This document shows positions 42,896-51,258 of a stretch of DNA of 64,000 bases, in pieces. A program made the position numbers and the translations under genes. Numbering within the stretch: position 1 is the stretch's first letter; each line of letters starts with the position of its first letter. Origin of the DNA: F23-D06 sp963603365. GTDB taxonomy: Bacteria; Bacteroidota; Bacteroidia; Bacteroidales; WCHB1-69. The stretch covers positions 1 through 64,000 of the forward strand of contig CAVCMI010000011.1 in assembly GCA_963603365.1 (NCBI GenBank). Reading direction: 5' to 3'. The notes beneath the pieces were generated by a model. That model was not told where the DNA came from. It worked only from the letters and a program-made list of their open reading frames with translations, and ran no database searches.

Positions 42896-44392
42896 ATGAA
42901 CATTATGAAAAAGTGCATTTTATTTCTTGCAACCATGTTTCTTGCAGGCGCTCTTTTCGCCCAGTCGCCCTACCCGCACCAGAATGGCGGGGCAAAGTTC
43001 AACCCCGGCAGCAAAGCCGTCGCGACCGCAGTTGACACTGCCCAAATCCAATTCTGGATCGGAGAAGGCAGCAACCGCATTGCCGCCGGCTTCTATTTCT
43101 GCAACAACGGGAACCCCACAGGTGTAGTCTATGGCTATGCCTGGAACGGCACCAAGACCATTCAGGAGTTTTTTGACGAACTGAACACTGCCGACAGCGA
43201 CCGTCTCAACATCAGCGTCACCACTTGGGTTGAAAGCGTAACCTTCCAGGACTCCGCCTTCAACCTCGCCATCACCGGCGGCATGTTGACCTACTCATCC
43301 GGCAATTATTGGTATAGCGGACTTGGCGACCAGCTGCAAGCCGGGGATGCATTCAGCCTGCAGGAATGGGGAGACTGCACCTTTGACAATGCCGTCCTCT
43401 ACTATGTTAGCAATCCGACTCAGTCTCCAGACACCGTTACGCCGCCGACACCGCCGGCACCCATTGTGCCGGACACCGTATTTGACGGCATCGTAGGCAC
43501 ACCGGGATGTCAGGCCATCCATTGCGAAGACCCCGCCATCTTGGGTTGGGCCACAGGATGCCAGGTTACGCGCGGATATCAGGACATTGCCTCCCCTACA
43601 ACCTTAGCCTCATACGGAACAGACGAGGACGGCACGGGGGCAGCCTCAACAGTTACCACCTCCGGTGTCGTAAGCTTCGGTGACGGAGGCACTGCCGTGC
43701 TCACCTTTGACATTCCCATACAAAACGGCGACGGGTACGACTTTGCAGTATTCGAGAACGCGCTGAACGACACTTTCCTGGAACTGGCGTTTGTTGAAGT
43801 TAGTTCTGACGGCAATCATTACGTACGCTTCCCCGCCACCTCAAACACACAAGACAGCATACAGATCGGGAACGGAGGCAGCGTTGACGCCACCAAGATC
43901 GACAACCTCGCCGGCAAATACCGCATCGGCTGGGGCACCCCCTTTGACCTGGCGCAGCTTGCCGACAGTGCCAACCTCGACATCAACAACATCACTCATG
44001 TGAAACTGGTGGACGTTGTCGGTTCCATCGACCCGCAATACGGCACACGCGACCAGTACGGGCAAATCATCAACGACCCCTACCCTACCCCGTTCGCCAG
44101 CAGCGGATTTGACTTGTCGGGCGTGGCCGTCCTTAACGGATGGACACCAGCCGCCGTCAGGGAGAACCATGCCGAGAGGGAACGCATCACTATCTATCCC
44201 AACCCCGTGTCCGACCGCTGCACCATCGTCAGCGGGGAAACGGTGAATGTTGCATACCTCTACGACATTTCGGGAAAACTTGTTCGCACCATACAGACAA
44301 ACGGAAACACCTCCATCGACCTGAGCGGCCTCGAAAACGGGTTCTATCTGCTCAACGTCAACGGACAAAACATAAAGATCATAAAACAATAA
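42896..44392 (+). CDS. T9SS type A cargo protein in the B12-controlled unit
   Basis: A 498-residue secreted protein. The signal peptide ends near ALFAQ (start MNIMKK or, nine bases later, MKKCIL). Domain 1, about residues 35-180, reads QIQFWIGEGSNRIAAGFYF with YGYAWNGTKTIQEFFDEL. A proline-rich linker follows (DTVTPPTPPAPIVPDTVFDG). Domain 2, about residues 200-420, has GDGYDFAVFENALNDTFLEL, EVSSDGNHYVRFPA and ITHVKLVDVVG, a surface beta domain. The tail (IYPNPVSDRCTIVSG, then YDISGKLVRTIQ and NGFYLLNVNGQNIKI) is a T9SS type A signal. It lies 37 bases behind the BtuG-like gene and is probably under the same riboswitch. A B12-binding role comparable to BtuH proteins is inferred from context only. 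Confidence 0.8.
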   Translation: MNIMKKCILFLATMFLAGALFAQSPYPHQNGGAKFNPGSKAVATAVDTAQIQFWIGEGSNRIAAGFYFCNNGNPTGVVYGYAWNGTKTIQEFFDELNTADSDRLNISVTTWVESVTFQDSAFNLAITGGMLTYSSGNYWYSGLGDQLQAGDAFSLQEWGDCTFDNAVLYYVSNPTQSPDTVTPPTPPAPIVPDTVFDGIVGTPGCQAIHCEDPAILGWATGCQVTRGYQDIASPTTLASYGTDEDGTGAASTVTTSGVVSFGDGGTAVLTFDIPIQNGDGYDFAVFENALNDTFLELAFVEVSSDGNHYVRFPATSNTQDSIQIGNGGSVDATKIDNLAGKYRIGWGTPFDLAQLADSANLDINNITHVKLVDVVGSIDPQYGTRDQYGQIINDPYPTPFASSGFDLSGVAVLNGWTPAAVRENHAERERITIYPNPVSDRCTIVSGETVNVAYLYDISGKLVRTIQTNGNTSIDLSGLENGFYLLNVNGQNIKIIKQ

Positions 44393-44425
44393 TTGTTTTT
44401 CACCACCACTTTTATTCAGACAGAG

Positions 44426-44460
44426 GGAGATGCCCGCAGCGGCGTCTCCTTTCTGTTTTC
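44426..44460 (+). terminator. Terminator of the B12-controlled unit
   Basis: Arms 44426-44434 and 44441-44449 (GGAGATGCC with GGCGTCTCC, one wobble) with a 6-base loop, followed by a T-rich stretch. Confidence 0.75.
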
Positions 44461-44517
44461 ATCCCAGGCATTCGGCAGTTTTCCTTAAAAGAATATCGGG
44501 CTGCAACAAAAAAAGCA

Positions 44518-44525
44518 TACCTTTG
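44518..44525 (+). promoter_or_regulatory. Promoter -7 box of the zinc peptidase gene
   Basis: TACCTTTG, 37 bases before the ATG at 44562. Confidence 0.6.
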
Positions 44526-44561
44526 CGGCGTTTTATTATACCGTAAAAAAACAAGACCACT

Positions 44562-45251
44562 ATGTATTGGATCATTTTCATCTTCTTCATGCTGTTGAGT
44601 TTCATCGTCAGCAAGGTATTGAACTCAAGAATTGCCAAGTATTCCAAATTGCGGCTCAGCAGCGGACTTACCGGACAGCAGGTTGCTGAAAAGATGCTGC
44701 GTGACAACGGCATCTACGATGTCAGCATAACATGTGTGCAAGGGCATCTTACAGACCATTACAACCCGCAGAACAAAACCGTCAACTTGAGTCCAGATGT
44801 ATATTCAGGCTGCAGCATCGCCTCCGCGGCAGTTGCCGCCCACGAGTGCGGCCATGCCGTACAGCATGCCACCGCCTACCGTTGGCTCACGATGCGTTCA
44901 AGGCTTGTGCCCATGGTGCAATTCGGGGCCAACTGGTCACAATGGATCCTGCTGGCCGGCATCGTATTACTTAGCTTTTCATCAATACTCGGTGAAGCAT
45001 TGCTCATCATCGGCATTGTCCTCTTCGCCTTCTCCACCCTATTCTCCATCATCACCCTGCCGGTAGAATACAATGCATCCGCACGCGCAGTGGCATGGCT
45101 CGAGAACACAGGCATCTCCAACGGCCGCGAAGCTTCCTTGGCCAAAGACGCGCTCAAATGGGCAGCCCGCACCTACCTCATCGCCGCCCTCTCCTCGCTG
45201 GCAACCCTGCTCTATTACATCCTCGCCGTTTTCCTCAATAGCCGCGACTAA
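44562..45251 (+). CDS. Membrane zinc metallopeptidase (YugP-like)
   Basis: A 229-residue integral membrane peptidase. The N-terminal helix (about residues 2-18) is followed by a catalytic region with HECGH in AAVAAHECGHAVQHATAY. Two to three more helices follow at about residues 125-165 and 205-225. Upstream of the HEXXH-type motif, the segment NPQNKTVNLSPDVYSG is standard for this neutral zinc peptidase family. Substrate and process are unknown. Confidence 0.9.
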   Translation: MYWIIFIFFMLLSFIVSKVLNSRIAKYSKLRLSSGLTGQQVAEKMLRDNGIYDVSITCVQGHLTDHYNPQNKTVNLSPDVYSGCSIASAAVAAHECGHAVQHATAYRWLTMRSRLVPMVQFGANWSQWILLAGIVLLSFSSILGEALLIIGIVLFAFSTLFSIITLPVEYNASARAVAWLENTGISNGREASLAKDALKWAARTYLIAALSSLATLLYYILAVFLNSRD

Positions 45252-45287
45252 ACAACTTTCTGTCTATTTACCATCAATCAAGAATCT

Positions 45288-46382
45288 ATGAAACGACTGA
45301 TCCTCCTCGCCGTAATATTCCACCTGCTTCTGCTTCCCGCCAAGGCTCAGAAAAACGTGATTCCGCTGCCGCTCGACAGCAACGTTGCCGTCAAAGGCAA
45401 CACTTTCAGGTACGCCTTGCCCGCTACCGCCTTCAAAATTACCGTAAAGACCATTAAAGTACGCGAACTTAAAGGTTACTATGCCGAACATGCGCAGTCG
45501 CTGCTCGGGCTCTCGCACATAATATCCGAAAACCGCACCCATTACAGATTGCACCAGGTGCAGGTCCAGGCCATTGAAGTTCCTGACTACAAACATGCCT
45601 ATTTGGTGGAATTGTCTTCCGGACAAGACAAAGGCAAACTCCTGTGTTCCCTCTTCAATGAAGTGTTGCCGATGCCGCCTACATTCGACATTGTCAATTA
45701 CACCGCAGCCTCCGACTCCGTTCCTGACTTCTTCAGCAACTATGCCGACCCCTCCTTCACCCAGACGGAAGCCGCCTTTGTTGAAACCAGAATCATTGAC
45801 GGCGTCGTAACCCAAATACCCGCCAACAAAACCAAGACAGTTCAGAAAACAGACCGCCAGAAAGCGCAAGAGGCCGCCGATGTCATCAACAAAAGCCGCC
45901 AAAACCAATACCAACTGGCTTCCGGCGAGCAAGAAACAGCCTATTCCGCCGAAGCCATAAAGGCTATGATTGCAGAGTTGAAGCAAACCGAAGAGAACTA
46001 CCTCAGCCTCTTCAAAGGCCTGACCCTTGAAGATTTACAGGAATACACTTTCTACGTTCTTCCTGAAGCAGGAACCACTGTTCCGTTGTTCTCTTTCTCG
46101 GAGGAGAACGGCATCTCTTTTTCCGGCAACGGAAAAACATACAAACTCTCCCTTTCCCCCATTTTCGACCTTTCTGCCTGCCGTACCGAAAACAGCGGAA
46201 AGAAAGCCAAAACGTCCGGATACCGGTACCACATCCCGATGCCGACACACATAACCCTAACCTGCGGCAAAGAACAAGTTCACGACTTCGGCATCATGAA
46301 CATTTACCAATTCGGTGACATCCAAACTCTTCCGACAGGATTAGACAACCTGTCCATTCATAAAATCGGCTATGTCTTCTAA
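45288..46382 (+). CDS. DUF4831 family exported protein
   Basis: A 364-residue protein with a signal peptide (MKRLILLAVIFHLLLLPAKAQ). DUF4831 family features are visible: YALPATAFKITVKTIKVREL, the AQSLLGLSHIISEN stretch, VNKSRQNQYQLASGEQE-like middle segments and an ending ITLTCGKEQVHDFGIMNIYQ. It is found mainly in Bacteroidales, and its function is unknown. A lipoprotein gene follows 12 bases downstream. Confidence 0.83.
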   Translation: MKRLILLAVIFHLLLLPAKAQKNVIPLPLDSNVAVKGNTFRYALPATAFKITVKTIKVRELKGYYAEHAQSLLGLSHIISENRTHYRLHQVQVQAIEVPDYKHAYLVELSSGQDKGKLLCSLFNEVLPMPPTFDIVNYTAASDSVPDFFSNYADPSFTQTEAAFVETRIIDGVVTQIPANKTKTVQKTDRQKAQEAADVINKSRQNQYQLASGEQETAYSAEAIKAMIAELKQTEENYLSLFKGLTLEDLQEYTFYVLPEAGTTVPLFSFSEENGISFSGNGKTYKLSLSPIFDLSACRTENSGKKAKTSGYRYHIPMPTHITLTCGKEQVHDFGIMNIYQFGDIQTLPTGLDNLSIHKIGYVF

Positions 46383-46394
46383 TCTTTTTTGTCA

Positions 46395-46907
46395 ATGAAG
46401 AACAATATCATCCTCTTGTTCCTCCTTGCTGCTGCCATGCTTACACTGCCGGCCTGCCAAAACCGGGATGCAAAAAAAATGCAGCGGCAGATGGAATCGC
46501 TCGCCAAAACCTATCTCGAAGAGGAGCACATCACCGGATACGACTCGATTTCCATTGTCAGCGTGGACACCCTGACGGAACTGCGCTATGCACGGCTCAA
46601 CTCACAGCTGCTGCAAGAAATGATCCAAGCCTATCAGCAGCAGTATGAAGAAACGGCACAGAACGGAGACCAACAGAGGCTCGAATACCTGAACCTCTAC
46701 ATCAATGAGGCACTGCGAACCCAACAGGACTTTGACGACCTTATTGACGCCGGCGACCTTCAAGACGAAGTGCCCCTATTGTTTATGGTGTCCTGCTCCT
46801 ATTACAAAGACGGTCAGGGCACTCCATTCATCTTCCTGTCCACTCTGGACAAGAAAAAGACCTATACTCTGGATCCGTTCGGAGACAATCTGCTGTACAA
46901 AGACTGA
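46395..46907 (+). CDS. Small lipoprotein of unknown function
   Basis: A 170-residue protein with a lipobox LPAC (cysteine 21). The mature region has two helical charged segments (RQMESLAKTYLEEEHITGYD; LQEMIQAYQQQYEE) and a C-terminal strand region ending FIFLSTLDKKKTYTLDPF. A TTG two codons upstream is a possible but less likely start. I recognise no family. It lies between DUF4831 and the radical SAM gene and is probably cotranscribed with them. Confidence 0.75.
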   Translation: MKNNIILLFLLAAAMLTLPACQNRDAKKMQRQMESLAKTYLEEEHITGYDSISIVSVDTLTELRYARLNSQLLQEMIQAYQQQYEETAQNGDQQRLEYLNLYINEALRTQQDFDDLIDAGDLQDEVPLLFMVSCSYYKDGQGTPFIFLSTLDKKKTYTLDPFGDNLLYKD

Positions 46908-46912
46908 TTGAC

Positions 46913-47896
46913 GTGGCAACCGTCTATCCATGGGGTGACACCCGGCGTTTCAACTCCTACATCCGGTTCTCGCGCGGCCGCTTCGGGAAGCGTATGCAGC
47001 GCATTGCCATCAACGGCGGCTTCACCTGTCCCAACCGCGACGGGCATTGCGGCACAGGCGGCTGTACTTTCTGCTGCAACGAAGCGTTTATGCCCGCTTA
47101 CTGCAGCTCGCAGAAAAGCATCACCCGGCAGATAGACGACGGCATTGCTTTCTTCCGCAAGCCCCGCAACGAAGAGACCGGCTTTCTGGCCTATTTGCAG
47201 GCTTTCACCGGCACCTACGCCCCATTGCCGGTTTTGCGGGCACGTTATGAAGAGGCCTTGCGGCATCCGGCCATCAGCGGCATTGTCATCTCCACACGCC
47301 CCGACTGCATCAGCGAACCGTTGCTCTGCTATCTGGAGGAGTTGCAACAACACACGTACGTGCAGTTGGAATTGGGGATTGAGAGCTTTCAAGACCGAAC
47401 GCTCGCCCGTATCAACCGGGGGCATAGCGTGGCTTGCACCATAGAAGCTTTGCAACGTATTGAGGCACATAAAATTCCCGTCGGCGGACATCTTATCTTC
47501 GGACTTCCCGGAGAGTCTCCGGAACAATGGCTCGAGGAGGTGAAGATCGTGAACAGGCTGCCCTTGCACGCCCTCAAGTTCCACCAGCTGCAGATTGTCC
47601 GAGGAACCCGTTTGGCAGATGACTTCAGGATACATCCGCACGACTATCACCGTTTCTCTTGTGACGAATACATACACTTCATCGCCCAATATCTCTCCCG
47701 GCTCAATCCCGGCATCGTCATTGCAAGGCTGGCCGGCGAAGTTTCCTCTTCGTGCCTTGCCGTAACGCCATGGCAAGGCACGAAGTACGACACCATTGTG
47801 CAGAGGATAGAACATTACCTCGAACGTCACGACCTGTGGCAAGGCAAATGCTGCCAAGACAAAGTCACAGTGCACGGATTGCGGGCTTCTTTATAA
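46913..47896 (+). CDS. Radical SAM protein of the TIGR01212 (YhcC) family
   Basis: A 327-residue iron-sulfur enzyme starting at GTG. The cluster motif is the family form CPNRDGHCGTGGCTFC, where the first, second-to-last and last cysteines fit the TIGR01212 spacing. ELGIESFQDRTLARINRGH and GGHLIFGLPGESPEQW complete the radical SAM barrel pattern. The family is widespread, and its substrate is not firmly known. It is 5 bases downstream of the lipoprotein gene. Confidence 0.9.
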   Translation: MATVYPWGDTRRFNSYIRFSRGRFGKRMQRIAINGGFTCPNRDGHCGTGGCTFCCNEAFMPAYCSSQKSITRQIDDGIAFFRKPRNEETGFLAYLQAFTGTYAPLPVLRARYEEALRHPAISGIVISTRPDCISEPLLCYLEELQQHTYVQLELGIESFQDRTLARINRGHSVACTIEALQRIEAHKIPVGGHLIFGLPGESPEQWLEEVKIVNRLPLHALKFHQLQIVRGTRLADDFRIHPHDYHRFSCDEYIHFIAQYLSRLNPGIVIARLAGEVSSSCLAVTPWQGTKYDTIVQRIEHYLERHDLWQGKCCQDKVTVHGLRASL

Positions 47897-47903
47897 ATTA
47901 TTG

Positions 47904-47911
47904 TATCTTTG
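47904..47911 (+). promoter_or_regulatory. Promoter -7 box of the YfhO-like gene
   Basis: TATCTTTG, 51 bases before the ATG at 47963. Confidence 0.6.
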
Positions 47912-47962
47912 CGCACTTCGAAAAAACGAAAACAATCCTATTCATCAAATTGAAATCCGAAT

Positions 47963-50518
47963 ATGCAACGCACCAGAATCTCCTTCAAGAAAATTGTTCC
48001 TGACATCGTCATCCTCTGCCTCTTTATGCTGGCGAACGTCATCTACTTCTACCCCGCATTCGAGGGCAAGGTCATCAATGCAGGCGACAGCATCACGGCT
48101 ACGGCTGCACCGCAGGAGTCTGTCGAATATCATAATCAGACGGGAGACTACTCTTATTGGAACGGCGCCATGTTTTCAGGAATGCCCAACTATCAGATCG
48201 GCGGCAATGGCGGTTATGCCGTGGATAAATGTTTGAAGCCCTTGCGTAAAATCTTCTTATGGTCGAACCGCAACGCATGCTTCATATTCTTGTACTACCT
48301 CATTGCCTTTTTCCTGTTGCTTCGTACTTTCAAGATAGACAAATGGATTAGTCTTGCCGGCTCTTTCGCCATCGCCATGTCGAGTTACTTCTTCATCATC
48401 ATTTCGGCCAGCCACATCTCCAAAACCATATCTATCACTTGGATGACGTTAGTGATTGTGGGATTCATCCTCATATTCCGAAAACAGTACGGGTGGGGAG
48501 CCATTCTCGTGATGTTCTTCACCCTTATCGGGCTATTCTTGCACCCGCAGATGGGCTATTACATGTGCATGCTCATCGGCGTGCTCTGGTTTGCAGAATT
48601 GGCCATAGCATGGCGTGACAAAGCGTGGAAGCACTTCGGCATTGCGACTGCCGTATTTGCCGGATCCTTGGCCGTCGGCATCGGCATGGGTTGTGCCAAC
48701 ATGTTCGCAAATCAGGAGTATGCCTCCGAGACCATGCGCGGCGGACACTCCGACCTTTTGAAGACAACCGACGAGACCAACAAGACCAAAGGTCTCGACC
48801 TTGACTATGCTACCGCATGGAGTTATGGCATCGACGAGTCTATGACATTCCTGATTCCAAACTATATGGGTGGCGCCAGCGGCTACAATCTCGGCGAAGG
48901 TTCACAACTTGAGAAAGAGCTCAAAAAGATGGGTGTCCCTTCACGGCAGGCCAGGCAGTTCTGCCAAAGTGCACCAACCTACCGGGGCGAAAAGGCTTTC
49001 ACCAGCGGTCCCGTCTACATGGGAGCCATTGTCTGCTTCCTCTTCTTGTTAGGGTTGCTCATCGTTGACGGGCCCTACAAATGGGCACTGCTTGCCGCTA
49101 CGCTCTTCTCTGTATTCCTCGCATGGGGGCGTCACTTCATGCCATTCACGGAACTATTCTTCAACCATTTCCCGATGTATAGCAAGTTCCGCGCCGTTGA
49201 AAGCATCCTCGTCGTGGCGGAGATTACTATGCCGCTGCTCGGATTCCTTGCCATCAAGCGCATCACCGACGGTACGCTCTCGTGGCATCGTCTCCGCAAC
49301 AGCATCTTCATTGCCGGAGGCGTGACGGCAGCGGTATGCTTGTTCACGGCACTGTTCAGCGGAAGCATCAACGTGGCCTCCACGTACGATGCACAATGGA
49401 AAGAACAGGTTGGACAACAGATCTATGATGCCATCCTCGGACAGCGCACCGCCATGATCAAAGCGGACGCTTGGCGCTCGTTCATATTCGTGGCGCTTGG
49501 TTCCCTTTTGGTTTTCGGCTTCGCTTACCGGACCTATTTCAAGCCGAGCAAGAACCTCAACCTATGCTTTGGTCTGTTGCTTACCGTCTTCATCGTCGCC
49601 GACATGTGGCCGGTTGACAAAAGATTCTTGAATGACAGCAATTTCATCGCAAAAAAAGACAGGAACAAAACGTTCAAGAAGTTGCCTTACGAAGAGGAAC
49701 TGCTCAAAGACCCGACCTACTTCCGCGTGCTGAACCTTTCCACGAACACTTTCAACGAGGCACGCACCAGTTACTACCTCAAATCTATCGGAGGCTATTC
49801 GGCTGCCAAATTGCGCCGCTACCAAGACCTTATCGACGTACACATCGCGCCGGAGATGAACCCGCTGATGCAAACCATCGCACTTACGGGCGGATTCCAG
49901 ACCCCATGCAACGGCGACAGCATCTTCCCTGTTCTCAACATGCTGAATATGAAATACGCCATTGTTCCGCTCCAAAACGGACAGCAGGTCCCGGTTCAGA
50001 ACCCCTATGCAATGGGCAACTGCTGGTTTGTGAACAACCTGCACGTCACAGACAACGCCAATGATGAGATCAACGCTCTCGACTCCGTCAACCTGCGCAC
50101 CACCGCTGTGGCAGACAAAACCTTTGCAGAACAACTCAAAAGCGGCTTGGCAACCACACAACCGGCGGCTGGCGACACCATATCAGTGAAACATTACGCC
50201 CCTAACCGTATCGACTACACCGCCCGCAACAGCAACGACCGCATCGCCGTGTTCTCCGAGATTTTCTATCCCTACGGATGGAAGCTGTACCTCACCGACG
50301 ACAACGGCAAGTTAGGCTCCGAACTGCCCATCGCCCGCGCCAACTATATGCTCCGTGCAGCCGTCATACCCGCAGGCACGCACACGCTGGCCATGGTGTT
50401 CACCCCCGACAGCATCCGCCGCGGCAATATCATCGCGCTTTCCTGCTTAGGCATTTTCTGCCTCACCCTCATCTGCGTGTCGGCTTATCACATACGCAAA
50501 CGCAAACAGAAGGCATAG
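47963..50518 (+). CDS. YfhO-like multi-pass membrane protein
   Basis: An 851-residue inner-membrane protein with about 12-13 transmembrane helices, beginning with IVILCLFMLANVIYFYPAFE. The first extracytoplasmic loop includes the acidic DSIT motif and YWNGAMFSGMPNYQIG, typical of the YfhO/GT-C-like family in Bacteroidota. Family members are linked to glycosylation of cell-wall polymers in Firmicutes; the role in Bacteroidota is not known. The C-terminal 150 residues are a beta-rich extracytoplasmic domain before a last helix and a lysine-rich tail. Confidence 0.85.
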   Translation: MQRTRISFKKIVPDIVILCLFMLANVIYFYPAFEGKVINAGDSITATAAPQESVEYHNQTGDYSYWNGAMFSGMPNYQIGGNGGYAVDKCLKPLRKIFLWSNRNACFIFLYYLIAFFLLLRTFKIDKWISLAGSFAIAMSSYFFIIISASHISKTISITWMTLVIVGFILIFRKQYGWGAILVMFFTLIGLFLHPQMGYYMCMLIGVLWFAELAIAWRDKAWKHFGIATAVFAGSLAVGIGMGCANMFANQEYASETMRGGHSDLLKTTDETNKTKGLDLDYATAWSYGIDESMTFLIPNYMGGASGYNLGEGSQLEKELKKMGVPSRQARQFCQSAPTYRGEKAFTSGPVYMGAIVCFLFLLGLLIVDGPYKWALLAATLFSVFLAWGRHFMPFTELFFNHFPMYSKFRAVESILVVAEITMPLLGFLAIKRITDGTLSWHRLRNSIFIAGGVTAAVCLFTALFSGSINVASTYDAQWKEQVGQQIYDAILGQRTAMIKADAWRSFIFVALGSLLVFGFAYRTYFKPSKNLNLCFGLLLTVFIVADMWPVDKRFLNDSNFIAKKDRNKTFKKLPYEEELLKDPTYFRVLNLSTNTFNEARTSYYLKSIGGYSAAKLRRYQDLIDVHIAPEMNPLMQTIALTGGFQTPCNGDSIFPVLNMLNMKYAIVPLQNGQQVPVQNPYAMGNCWFVNNLHVTDNANDEINALDSVNLRTTAVADKTFAEQLKSGLATTQPAAGDTISVKHYAPNRIDYTARNSNDRIAVFSEIFYPYGWKLYLTDDNGKLGSELPIARANYMLRAAVIPAGTHTLAMVFTPDSIRRGNIIALSCLGIFCLTLICVSAYHIRKRKQKA

Positions 50519-50550
50519 CTCGCCGGCAGTCTGAAAGTCTAAAACCATTT

Positions 50551-50596
50551 ACGGCACACTGCTTTCTGACAGTGTGCCGTATCTTTTTTTTTTTTT
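50551..50596 (+). terminator. Terminator of the YfhO-like gene
   Basis: Arms 50551-50561 and 50570-50580 (ACGGCACACTG with its exact complement) followed by ATC and then 13 T. Confidence 0.9.
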
Positions 50597-50608
50597 GGGG
50601 GGGGGGGG
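50584..50608. repeat. Adjoining homopolymers T13 and G12
   Basis: Thirteen T (50584-50596) are followed directly by twelve G (50597-50608). The T run belongs to a terminator; the G run has no obvious function. It lies between the 3' ends of two convergent genes. Confidence 0.9.
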
Positions 50609-50673
50609 AGGTGGAACATTCCTGAAAAAAAGGCTCATTACCATCCCTTATGTTACACTTTTGCAACTAACAA

Positions 50674-51255
50674 TCAGAACTCACTCTTTCTTTTGTCCAG
50701 TTCTGCCTGTACTTGGGCGGCCAGTTCATAGTCTTCGCTTCTGACCGCATCATTGAGCAAATCTTCAAGTTCACGAATGCTCAAGTCCTGTAATTTTACA
50801 GGCTTAAACTCATCATCCGTTTCTGACCCTGAACGTTCATTGTTCAATTGGTCACACATACAATTATCATTGAAGATGTCATCATTCATAAAAAAGGGGG
50901 CATTCTCTTTCAATGCCATTGCTATGGCATCGGAGGGGCGTGCATCCAAGTGAAAAAGCGTTCCGTCAGATCTCCTCATAACCAGATCCGCAAAATAAAC
51001 CCCTTCTTCATAATAGATGATGTTGACCTCAAGCAGGGAGCAACTGAAATTGTCGGCCAACGTCATAAACAATTCATGAGTCAGCGGACGGTGCGTCTTG
51101 GTATGGTTCAATTCCATGAGAATAGCGCGCGCTTCGCTTATGCCTATGATGACCGGAATATAGCGTTCGCTGTGCCTGTCTTTCAGGATAAGCGAAAAAG
51201 CCTCTGAACGAGGTACAGAACGGACGTCCGCTACAGCAAGTTGAACTTTTTTCAT
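50674..51255 (-). CDS. Bifunctional nuclease family protein (DUF151) with UvrB/UvrC motif
   Basis: A 193-residue cytosolic protein. Residues about 5-125 are the DUF151 domain (LILKDRHSERYIPVIIGISEA, then FHLDARPSDAIAMAL). Residues about 150-190 form a UvrB/UvrC coiled-coil motif (LNDAVRSEDYELAAQVQAEL). This domain pair is common in Bacteroidota; a nuclease activity has been described for some DUF151 members of other phyla, but the role here is open. It lies 3 bases after purL and is probably cotranscribed. Confidence 0.87.
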   Translation of the reverse strand: MKKVQLAVADVRSVPRSEAFSLILKDRHSERYIPVIIGISEARAILMELNHTKTHRPLTHELFMTLADNFSCSLLEVNIIYYEEGVYFADLVMRRSDGTLFHLDARPSDAIAMALKENAPFFMNDDIFNDNCMCDQLNNERSGSETDDEFKPVKLQDLSIRELEDLLNDAVRSEDYELAAQVQAELDKRKSEF

Positions 51256-51258
51256 AAC

